Source: UBA5972 sp002430125
Lineage (GTDB): Bacteria; Pseudomonadota; Alphaproteobacteria; Rhodobacterales; Rhodobacteraceae
Assembly (NCBI GenBank): GCA_937892915.1
Contig: CALBIC010000101.1
Location: forward strand, 1-64,000
Reading direction: 5' to 3'
DNA length: 64,000 bases
Below the pieces are notes generated by a model. It saw nothing but the letters and a program-made list of their open reading frames with translations. It was not told the DNA's origin and searched no databases. Shown here one piece after another: positions 57,583 through 64,000 of this stretch. The position numbers and the translations under genes are program-made. Positions within the stretch are counted from its first letter, which is position 1. Each line of letters starts with the position of its first letter.

Positions 57583-58935
57583 ATGCCCACAGCCCTCGTT
57601 ATCCTCGCCGCCGGGATCGGCAGCCGGATGGAATCGGACCTGCCGAAAGTTCTGCATAAACTTGCCGGCGCGCCTTTGTTAGCGCATGCCATGCGGGCCG
57701 GTTTGGCGGTCGAGGCCGAGCGGATTATCGTTGTTGCCGGTCACGGCGCTGCGGCGGTTGAAAAGGCCGCGCAGGCGATTGATGCGGATGTTGAGATTGT
57801 CGTTCAGGACGAACAACTTGGTACAGCACATGCCGTCAATCAGGCGTGCGCGGCGCTTGCGGATTTTGACGGCGACGTTATCGTGCTTTATGGCGACACG
57901 CCGTTTATCCGCCCGGATACCTTGCTGGACATGTTGGCCAAACGCGCCAAAGGGCCTGCGGTGGTCATACTGGGATTCGAGGCAGCCAATCCCGGGCGAT
58001 ATGGCCGCCTGATCGTTAACGGCGGCGCGCTTGAGGCAATCGTCGAAGCGAAAGAGGCGACACCAGAACAACTGGCCGTGACGTTATGCAACTCTGGCGT
58101 TGTCTGCGCAAATTCCAAGCAATTATTTGATCTTGTTGCAAAAGTTGGAAACAAAAATGCCGCCGGTGAATATTACCTGACCGATATCGTGGAGATTGCC
58201 CGCGCCCGGGGCCTTGCAGCGACGACGGTCACCTGTGACGAGGCTGAAACCCTTGGCATCAACAGTCGCGGCGAACTTGCCGCCGCCGAAGCCGCATTTC
58301 AGACCCGCGCGCGACGCGAGGCGGTGGAAAACGGTGTTGCCATGATGGCCCCTGAAACCGTCTGGTTTGCCTATGACACCCTGATCGGACGCGACGCAAC
58401 ACTTGGCCCCAACGTGGTTTTTGGCCCCGGTGTCACGGTCGAAAGCGGTGCCGAGATCAAAGCCTTCAGCCATCTGGAAGGCTGTCATGTCAGCCAAGGC
58501 GCTGTGGTCGGCCCGTTCGCGCGCCTGCGTCCCGGAGCCGAGATTGCCGACAACGCCCGCATCGGCAATTTCGTCGAAATCAAAGCCGCATTGATCGGTG
58601 AGGGTGCCAAGGTGAACCACCTGTCTTATATCGGCGACGCCGAGATCGGGGTGGATGCCAATATCGGGGCAGGCACAATCACCTGCAATTATGACGGCGT
58701 GATGAAACATCAGACCGTGATCGGCGCGCGCGCCTTTATCGGCTCGAACACGTCGCTTGTGGCGCCGGTGACAGTTGGGCGGGACGCAATGACAGGTTCC
58801 GGTTCGGTCATCACACAGGATGTGCCAGCCGAAGCTATGGCGATTGGACGGTCAAAACAGGTCAACAAGCCGGGCTTGGCTGTGCGGTTGATGGATCGTT
58901 TGCTGACGATCAAAGCCAATAAATTGAAGGGTTAA
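57583..58935 (+). CDS. glmU: Bifunctional N-acetylglucosamine-1-phosphate uridyltransferase / glucosamine-1-phosphate acetyltransferase
   Basis: Makes UDP-GlcNAc for peptidoglycan and LPS. 450 aa. Uridyltransferase domain: LAAGIGSRMESDLPKVLHKL (8-27), VVQDEQLGTAHAV and YGDTPFI (about 97-107). Acetyltransferase domain: left-handed beta-helix from about 260 (ATLGPNVVFGPGVTVESGA, ARLRPGAEIADNARIGNFVE, KVNHLSYIGDAEIG, AGTITCNYDGVMKH). It is followed after three bases by glmS, forming a supply pair for the same pathway. The region before it (57448-57582) holds only the divergent gph start; no terminator was seen. Confidence 0.97.
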   Translation: MPTALVILAAGIGSRMESDLPKVLHKLAGAPLLAHAMRAGLAVEAERIIVVAGHGAAAVEKAAQAIDADVEIVVQDEQLGTAHAVNQACAALADFDGDVIVLYGDTPFIRPDTLLDMLAKRAKGPAVVILGFEAANPGRYGRLIVNGGALEAIVEAKEATPEQLAVTLCNSGVVCANSKQLFDLVAKVGNKNAAGEYYLTDIVEIARARGLAATTVTCDEAETLGINSRGELAAAEAAFQTRARREAVENGVAMMAPETVWFAYDTLIGRDATLGPNVVFGPGVTVESGAEIKAFSHLEGCHVSQGAVVGPFARLRPGAEIADNARIGNFVEIKAALIGEGAKVNHLSYIGDAEIGVDANIGAGTITCNYDGVMKHQTVIGARAFIGSNTSLVAPVTVGRDAMTGSGSVITQDVPAEAMAIGRSKQVNKPGLAVRLMDRLLTIKANKLKG

Positions 58936-58938
58936 CAT

Positions 58939-60762
58939 ATGTGTGGAATCGTTGGGATACTTGGCAAACACGAAGTGTCGCCCCTGATATTGGACGCGCT
59001 AAAGCGACTGGAATATCGCGGCTATGACAGTGCTGGCATCGCCACAATCAACAACGGCATCCTGTCGCGCCGCCGGGCTCTGGGCAAACTGATCAACCTC
59101 AGCGACCTTTTGGTACATGACCCGCTGCCCGGTAAATCAGGCATTGGTCATACCCGTTGGGCCACGCATGGCGCACCGACCGTGAGCAACGCGCATCCGC
59201 ATCAGGCCGGGCGCGTCGCCGTTGTGCATAACGGCATTATCGAGAATTTCCGCGACCTGAAGGCTGAACTTAAGGCCAAGGGCCATAGCTTTGAAACCGA
59301 AACCGACACCGAAACCATCGCCTTGATCTTCAGTGATTTTCTCAATGCCGGAGACGACCCGAAACAAGCCGTCCAGAACACCATCGCCCGGCTTGAAGGC
59401 GCGTTCGCACTGGCATTTCTGCTGGATGGCGAAGAAGACATGATGATCGCTGCCCGCAAAGGCTCGCCCTTGGCAATTGGTCACGGCGACGGTGAAATGT
59501 ACCTTGGGTCCGACGCGCTGGCGCTGGCACCGATGACCGATCGCGTCACCTATCTGGAAGAAGGCGACTGGGCGATCATCCGCCGCGCCGGCGCTGAGAT
59601 TTACGACGCAAACGGCCAGCGCGCCAATCGCGAAATGCGTAAAATCCACCGGCAGACCGAGGCGAATGACAAAGCTGGCCATAAGCATTTCATGGCCAAA
59701 GAAATCGCCGAGCAACCCGCAGTTCTGAGGGACGCAATCAGCCATTATTTGTCAGCCGACCGCAAAGCCATTCACCTGCCGGAAGGTGAAATTGACTTTA
59801 CCGCCATTGACTGCATCACCATGGTCGCCTGCGGCACCGCGTATCTGGCCTGCAACGTGGCGAAATACTGGTTTGAAACCCTCGCCCGGATCCCGGTTGA
59901 ATTAGACGTCGCCAGCGAATTTCGGTATCGCGAACCGCCGTTATCGCCAAAATCGCTGGCGGTTTTCGTCAGCCAATCGGGCGAAACCGCCGACACTTTG
60001 GCTGCTTTGCGGTATTGCTCGGGAAAAGTCGCGAAAGTCGTTTCAGTCGTGAATGTGTCCGAAAGCTCGATCGCGCGCGACAGCGATCTGGCCTTGCCGA
60101 TCCTTGCGGGTGTTGAAATCGGTGTGGCCTCGACCAAGGCGTTTACCTGCCAATTGGTGGCGCTGGTCAGTCTGGCAATTTTGGCAGCACGCCAGCGCGG
60201 TGAAATTAACAGCACACGCGAGGCGGAACTGGTTGGTCAATTAGAGAGTCTGCCGGGCATTGTGAACACCGCCCTTGCCACCGAAAAAAGCATCCGTCTG
60301 GTCGCCCGCCAATTGGCAAAAGCCAGTGACGTGTTGTTTCTTGGCCGAGGTCTGATGTATCCGTTGGCGATGGAAGGTGCGTTAAAGCTTAAAGAAATCA
60401 GCTATATACATGCCGAGGGTTATGCCAGTGGCGAGCTGAAACACGGCCCCATCGCGCTGATCGACAAACACATGCCGGTGGTGGTTTTCGCCCCGAAAGA
60501 TGCGCTGTTTGATAAGACCATTTCCAATATGCAGGAGGTCATGGCGCGGGGCGGAAAAATCATCCTGATCACCGACAAAGCCGGTGCTGCCGAGGCCGAT
60601 GAAGGGGTCTGGAAAACCCTGATCATGCCCGATGTCCCGCCGTTTTTCGCGCCAATCCTATACGCAATCCCAGCGCAATTGCTGGCTTACCACACTGCTG
60701 TCACCAAGGGCACCGATGTGGATCAGCCGCGCAATCTGGCCAAATCCGTGACCGTCGAATGA
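58939..60762 (+). CDS. glmS: Glutamine-fructose-6-phosphate aminotransferase (isomerizing)
   Basis: Converts fructose-6-phosphate and glutamine to glucosamine-6-phosphate, the committed step for amino sugars. 607 aa. The N-terminal glutaminase begins MCGIVGILG with nucleophile Cys2; GHTRWATHGAPT and HNGIIENF are its other signatures. Two SIS domains form the isomerase part: FVSQSGETADTLAALR (about 335-350) and HAEGYASGELKHGPIALI (shown as GYASGELKHGPIALID). The tail is DQPRNLAKSVTVE. No ribozyme or leader is visible ahead of it. It overlaps the AlkD-like gene by four bases (ATGA). Confidence 0.97.
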   Translation: MCGIVGILGKHEVSPLILDALKRLEYRGYDSAGIATINNGILSRRRALGKLINLSDLLVHDPLPGKSGIGHTRWATHGAPTVSNAHPHQAGRVAVVHNGIIENFRDLKAELKAKGHSFETETDTETIALIFSDFLNAGDDPKQAVQNTIARLEGAFALAFLLDGEEDMMIAARKGSPLAIGHGDGEMYLGSDALALAPMTDRVTYLEEGDWAIIRRAGAEIYDANGQRANREMRKIHRQTEANDKAGHKHFMAKEIAEQPAVLRDAISHYLSADRKAIHLPEGEIDFTAIDCITMVACGTAYLACNVAKYWFETLARIPVELDVASEFRYREPPLSPKSLAVFVSQSGETADTLAALRYCSGKVAKVVSVVNVSESSIARDSDLALPILAGVEIGVASTKAFTCQLVALVSLAILAARQRGEINSTREAELVGQLESLPGIVNTALATEKSIRLVARQLAKASDVLFLGRGLMYPLAMEGALKLKEISYIHAEGYASGELKHGPIALIDKHMPVVVFAPKDALFDKTISNMQEVMARGGKIILITDKAGAAEADEGVWKTLIMPDVPPFFAPILYAIPAQLLAYHTAVTKGTDVDQPRNLAKSVTVE

Positions 60763-61460
60763 CCCCGGAACAAGCGATTGACGCCCTCAAATCGCTGATC
60801 GAACCGGGGCGTGCGCCGGGCATAGCCGCTTACCACAAACAGACCCGTGACGTTCTGGGGATATCCAACCCTGCGATGAACGACTTCGCCAAAACATGGC
60901 GGCAAACGCTGCCGGTCACCGAACGCGTGATTCTGGCCGATGCCCTGTGGCAAACCGATATTTTCGAAGCACGAATCATCGCCGCAAAACTGCTGACCCA
61001 AGCCCGTATTCGGCCTGATGAAGCTGTCTGGTCCCTGATCCAAAGCTGGGTGCCGGAATTTGACAGTTGGGCCATTGCCGATCACGTTTGCGGCGCGGGC
61101 GAAAAGCGTGTCGTTACGGACTTCGCACGCCTCGATCAAGTCGAATTATGGACGACGTCAGACCACATGTGGACCCGACGTGCCGCGCTTGTGATCACCC
61201 TGCCCTTTACCAAGTCACGCAACGCGAAACCGGATGAACTGCACGCCCGCGAACGGATATTGGGCTGGGCGGCGGGCTATGTCGATGATCCTGCTTGGTT
61301 TATTCAAAAAGCCGTGGCCTGGTGGCTGCGTGACCTCAGCAAACGCGATCCCGAACGGGTGCGTGCATTTCTGGCGGAATATGGCGACCGGATGAAACCG
61401 TTTGCCCGCAAAGAGGCTGGGAAATACTTATCCCCAGTCATTGCCGACACGGCAGATTGA
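60759..61460 (+). CDS. AlkD-like DNA alkylation repair protein
   Basis: A 233-aa protein of the HEAT-repeat AlkD glycosylase family, which removes bulky or cationic alkylated bases. Indicative residues: PAMNDFAKTWRQ, HMWTRRAALVITLPFTKSRN, VQKAVAWWLRDLSKRDPERV with its Asp-Arg and Trp pattern, and FLAEYGDRMKPFARKEAGKY. It begins in the last four bases of glmS (ATGA), so translation is coupled; there is no functional logic in this pairing. Related proteins without glycosylase activity exist, so the reaction is probable rather than certain. Confidence 0.8.
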   Translation: MTPEQAIDALKSLIEPGRAPGIAAYHKQTRDVLGISNPAMNDFAKTWRQTLPVTERVILADALWQTDIFEARIIAAKLLTQARIRPDEAVWSLIQSWVPEFDSWAIADHVCGAGEKRVVTDFARLDQVELWTTSDHMWTRRAALVITLPFTKSRNAKPDELHARERILGWAAGYVDDPAWFIQKAVAWWLRDLSKRDPERVRAFLAEYGDRMKPFARKEAGKYLSPVIADTAD

Positions 61461-61517
61461 ACTATTGGCCGCATTCAACATCTTCCATCAAGCTTTGGAA
61501 AAGGCTATACTGGCTGT

Positions 61518-62528
61518 ATGACCCAAGCACCCAGCCTGATTGATCCATTCCAGCGTGCCATAACCTATCTTCGGGTTTCGGTAACTGACCGCTGCGATTT
61601 TCGTTGTGTTTACTGCATGTCGGAAAACATGACATTTCTGCCCAAACGCGATCTTCTGACGCTCGAAGAACTTGATCGCTTGTGCACTGTATTCATCAGC
61701 CAAGGCGTTAAGAAAATCCGCATCACCGGCGGTGAACCCTTGGTGCGGCGCGGGATTATGGAATTTTTCAGCGCCATGTCGCGGCATCTGACCAGTGGTG
61801 CTTTGAACGAACTGACGCTGACAACCAATGGATCGCAGTTGCGCAAATATGCCGCCGACTTGGCGCGATTCGGGGTTAAACGCATTAATGTCTCGATGGA
61901 CACCCTTAACGAAGCCAAATTCGCCAAGATCACCCGCTGGGGCCGGCTTGCGCAGGTTTTGGATGGAATTGACGCAGCCCAGGCGGCTGGCTTGCGCGTG
62001 AAAATCAACATGGTGGCCTTAAAGGGCACCAATGACGACGAACTATTTGATATGCTGGCCTTCTGTGCTGATCGCGGCATGGACATGACAGTGATCGAAG
62101 TCATGCCAATGGGCGATATTGATGACGCGGAACGGCTGGATCAATATTGGCCCCTGTCAGATGTCGAAGCACAACTGGCCGATCGGTTTTCGATGACCGA
62201 CCTTGCTGAATCCACCGGCGGCCCGGCGCGGTACAAACGGATCAATGAAACCGGGCAAAAAGTCGGGTTCATCACGCCGCTTACACATAATTTCTGCGAA
62301 TCCTGCAATCGGGTGCGGCTGACCTGTACCGGGCAATTGTTTCAATGCCTTGGTCAAGAAGGCGAATTTGACCTGCGCCGTGTTTTGCGGGAAAGTAACG
62401 ACGACCAGGATGTGATCACAGCCCTGCACAAGGCCGTCACACTCAAGCCACGCGGTCATGATTTTGACTACTCACGGCAGAATGTCCAAGGCCGGATGAC
62501 CCGCCACATGAGCCATACGGGCGGCTGA
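61518..62528 (+). CDS. moaA: GTP 3',8-cyclase (molybdenum cofactor biosynthesis protein A)
   Basis: Radical SAM enzyme of molybdopterin synthesis, 336 aa. The SAM cluster is at CDFRCVYCM (Cys26, 30, 33); the second 4Fe-4S cluster in the C-terminal domain is CESC (Cys260, 263) with Cys277 after a 13-residue spacer; and the protein ends in the diagnostic double glycine (MSHTGG) needed for activity. ITGGEPLVRRG and LTTNGSQL are other family marks. The start follows the AlkD-like gene by 57 bp. No other moa gene is in the window. Confidence 0.96.
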   Translation: MTQAPSLIDPFQRAITYLRVSVTDRCDFRCVYCMSENMTFLPKRDLLTLEELDRLCTVFISQGVKKIRITGGEPLVRRGIMEFFSAMSRHLTSGALNELTLTTNGSQLRKYAADLARFGVKRINVSMDTLNEAKFAKITRWGRLAQVLDGIDAAQAAGLRVKINMVALKGTNDDELFDMLAFCADRGMDMTVIEVMPMGDIDDAERLDQYWPLSDVEAQLADRFSMTDLAESTGGPARYKRINETGQKVGFITPLTHNFCESCNRVRLTCTGQLFQCLGQEGEFDLRRVLRESNDDQDVITALHKAVTLKPRGHDFDYSRQNVQGRMTRHMSHTGG

Positions 62529-62674
62529 GTACAACCCTTAAAATATCGGTGATTTCATACGGTTGCAGCGCTTTATTGCTGTGGATTATTTATATTGACT
62601 GATGAGTCAATATAAATAGATAAAACGACAATCTAATGTTAAATATGGTGAACCTGCCACAACATATTGATAAA
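62529..62674. repeat. Convergent intergenic region with a perfect 14-bp inverted repeat
   Basis: In this gap between convergent moaA and the OlsB-like gene there is a perfect inverted repeat: 62587-62600 pairs with 62605-62618 (core ATTTATATTGACT...AGTCAATATAAAT), loop GATG. The stem is AT-rich (10-11 of 14 A/T) and no T-run follows on either side, so it is not a classical Rho-independent terminator, though it could still stop or stabilise messages of both genes. TGACT/AGTCA are the GC-containing centre of the stem. The rest of the gap is AT-rich and has no gene. Confidence 0.75.
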
Positions 62675-63406
62675 TCACGCGGAAAGTGTACGCAGCATTC
62701 TGGCCCTACCAACTGGAATTTCTGCAATCTTAAGCGCCGTGTACACATGCATCGTGTTCATATTCCGGTCGATTACCGCGTGATCTGACACCCGCCCGCC
62801 CATGGACAAATAACTGCGCAACAAAGGCGGCAGACCGCTGAGGGCGGCTTTGGGATCAAAATCCGCTGGTTTCATAGCCCTAAAGCGAAAGGTTTCCGCC
62901 GCTCGTCCACCAACCTGATCGGTCGCCGCCAGTAGATATTTTTCTGAGAGGTACTGAAAACTTGACCAAAAAGGCATTGGATCGGTTCCGTTGAAGGACG
63001 AGCAGCCAAACAGCATACCCACCCCGCGTTCATCCACCAAACGCGTTATTGCGGCCCAGGCGACACGCAAAATATCCGGGTCAAAACTGGCAGGATCAAC
63101 ACAGAATCGACCGACCTCCAATAGGGGGTGTGGATACGCGTTATGGTTGGACAAGTCGTAAAACTGTGCGGAATAAGCCGATGCCAAAGCCGACCCATTT
63201 GGAAAAAACATCACGCGAAAACAACAAACTATCGCCTTGGTCGCGGCAACCTCTACCAATACATGCGTGCAAACGGCATCATAATCGTCGCGGTCAGACC
63301 GCCCGTCCAACGAAAACGCGCGTGCGCGCAGCGCCAACGCTGATGTCAATTCATCGTCCGACACCGCGATTCGCACCCGATATTTACCTTTGGGCAACAA
63401 GATCAT
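62675..63406 (-). CDS. GNAT-type acyltransferase, OlsB-like (ornithine lipid synthesis)
   Basis: A 243-aa acyltransferase of the COG3176 type. Marks include KYRVRIAVSDDELTSALALR (the N-terminal strand that opens OlsB-like proteins), the acyl-CoA/ACP-binding segment ALASAYSAQFYDLS..LLEVGRFCVDP, GVGMLFGCSSFNGTDP and the final LLRSYLSMGGRVSDHAVID. OlsB transfers a 3-hydroxyacyl group to ornithine to make lyso-ornithine lipid; the O-acylating partner OlsA is not here. Other related N-acyltransferases (autoinducer synthases) are less similar. Start 63406 is chosen for the AAGGA site upstream; the frame up to 63442 adds a non-conserved MGVLSGLGQGKR. Confidence 0.8.
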   Translation of the reverse strand: MILLPKGKYRVRIAVSDDELTSALALRARAFSLDGRSDRDDYDAVCTHVLVEVAATKAIVCCFRVMFFPNGSALASAYSAQFYDLSNHNAYPHPLLEVGRFCVDPASFDPDILRVAWAAITRLVDERGVGMLFGCSSFNGTDPMPFWSSFQYLSEKYLLAATDQVGGRAAETFRFRAMKPADFDPKAALSGLPPLLRSYLSMGGRVSDHAVIDRNMNTMHVYTALKIAEIPVGRARMLRTLSA

Positions 63407-63536
63407 CCGCTTTCCTTGTCCAAGACCACTCAACACGCCCACTGGGGTAGAAATCGGGTCTTGCCGCGCTTACATAGCCATGATTGGAATAATTAGAAGA
63501 CGTTTCGCAAATCTAACAAAACAGGAAAGGGTGAAA

Positions 63537-63935
63537 ATGCCGCCTAAAGTCACAAAAACAGATCAGGAATGGCGTGCGCAATTGTCGGACCTTGCCTATA
63601 AAGTCAGCCGCAAAAGCGCCACTGAACGGGCGCACAGCCACGACAATTTCCCCAAATCCAACGGCATGTTTACCTGCACCTGCTGTGGGGCCGATTTGTT
63701 TGACGCCGCCACCAAGTTTGAAAGCGGCACCGGATGGCCGTCGTTTTACGCCCCCATGTCCAAAGAAGCGGTCGGCGAGAAATCCGACAACACGCTTTTT
63801 ATGCGCCGCACCGAAGTTCACTGCGCGGATTGCGAAGCCCATCTTGGCCATATTTTTCCCGATGGCCCCAACCCGACAGGGCTGCGGTATTGCATCAACG
63901 GCGTCGCACTTGATTTCAAACCAAACGACGACTGA
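63537..63935 (+). CDS. msrB: Peptide-methionine (R)-S-oxide reductase
   Basis: Repairs methionine-R-sulfoxide in proteins, 132 aa. Zinc is held by Cys47/Cys50 (FTCTCCGADLF) and Cys96/Cys99 (CADCEAHLGH). The catalytic cysteine is Cys119 in RYCINGVALDF, and FESGTGWPSFYAP is the substrate-binding block. A GTG six bases upstream is in frame (adding MK) and cannot be excluded; the ATG is preferred with AGGAAAGG a short distance before. It diverges from the OlsB-like gene and is followed by a hairpin. Confidence 0.95.
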   Translation: MPPKVTKTDQEWRAQLSDLAYKVSRKSATERAHSHDNFPKSNGMFTCTCCGADLFDAATKFESGTGWPSFYAPMSKEAVGEKSDNTLFMRRTEVHCADCEAHLGHIFPDGPNPTGLRYCINGVALDFKPNDD

Positions 63936-63941
63936 AACCCC

Positions 63942-63969
63942 GCAAGGCGCTGCTATTGCAGCGCTTTGC
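63942..63969 (+). terminator. Hairpin after msrB
   Basis: GCAAGGCGCTGC (63942-63953) pairs with GCAGCGCTTTGC (63958-63969), loop TATT, 12 bp with one G-T pair, immediately after the msrB stop. No strong T-run follows, so the terminator call is tentative. The last 30 bases of the window hold nothing recognisable. Confidence 0.5.
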
Positions 63970-64000
63970 CGATATCAACGTTTGCGATGTTTTGCATCAA

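Noticed and set aside
1..64000. tRNA, rRNA, CRISPR, insertion sequence, prophage or integron signs
   Set aside because: Looked for by eye in gaps and frames; no transposase, integrase, repeat-spacer array or cloverleaf-like stretch was recognised.

Overview
The window is a dense, GC-rich (GC3-rich) chromosomal segment of an alphaproteobacterium, most likely a marine Rhodobacteraceae (Rhodobacterales). The basis for this is the nuo operon with interspersed extra reading frames including DUF5333- and DUF5337-type genes, the nuoN-birA-coaX-RNase J tail, a Hint-domain protein, a DDAH gene and an OlsB-like acyltransferase. I see no rRNA, tRNA, CRISPR array, insertion sequence or phage module; this is ordinary housekeeping chromosome with accessory genes between blocks.

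Layout. 1-4.3 kb (+): M20 amidohydrolase, an unrecognised Rossmann-like protein, DDAH overlapping a putative zinc lipoprotein, and a small exported protein. 4.4-12.0 kb: mostly minus strand (serine hydrolase, VIT/CCC1 transporter, CaiB/BaiF CoA-transferase, Uup-type ABC-F, lone iron-type ABC ATPase, atypical SDR) with one plus-strand NicO-type metal transporter. 12.1-18.7 kb: Hint protein, exported protein, prfC behind an 11-bp phased repeat, PepSY membrane protein and an RhlE-type helicase, closed by a two-hairpin terminator. 18.8-41.4 kb (-): one long unit nuoA to nuoN followed by birA, coaX and rnj. All 14 Complex I subunits are present, and at least nine non-core genes are threaded between them: a 65-aa membrane protein, a sulfotransferase, two membrane-anchored proteins sharing a C-terminal helix-hairpin-helix-like domain with NuoE, DUF5337, a 59-aa cysteine protein, DUF5333, a lipoprotein and a carboxymuconolactone-decarboxylase-like protein.

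41.6-53.9 kb: a decayed membrane gene, a periplasmic cyclic nucleotide phosphodiesterase, then a leucine/isovalerate catabolic cluster (-) running ivd, two small exported proteins, mccB, an NMO-like flavoprotein, mccA, two tandem GSTs, HMG-CoA lyase and methylglutaconyl-CoA hydratase. It starts at a promoter whose -10 is overlapped by a 26-bp palindrome. An 8-bp tandem repeat (six copies) lies upstream. 54-64 kb: DegT-type aminotransferase, MmgE/PrpD protein, gph, the glmU-glmS amino-sugar pair with an AlkD-like glycosylase, moaA, an OlsB-like acyltransferase and msrB.

How the genes work together: the nuo block supplies NADH oxidation; the liu/mcc cluster degrades leucine to acetyl-CoA and acetoacetate, feeding that chain; BirA could biotinylate MccA; glmU/glmS make UDP-GlcNAc. 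The most interesting signals are the accessory set inside nuo (especially the shared HhH-like domain in three consecutive genes and the 59-aa protein), and the short phased or tandem repeats and palindromes in front of prfC, ivd and behind moaA. All functional calls come from motif recognition by eye; no database search was run.
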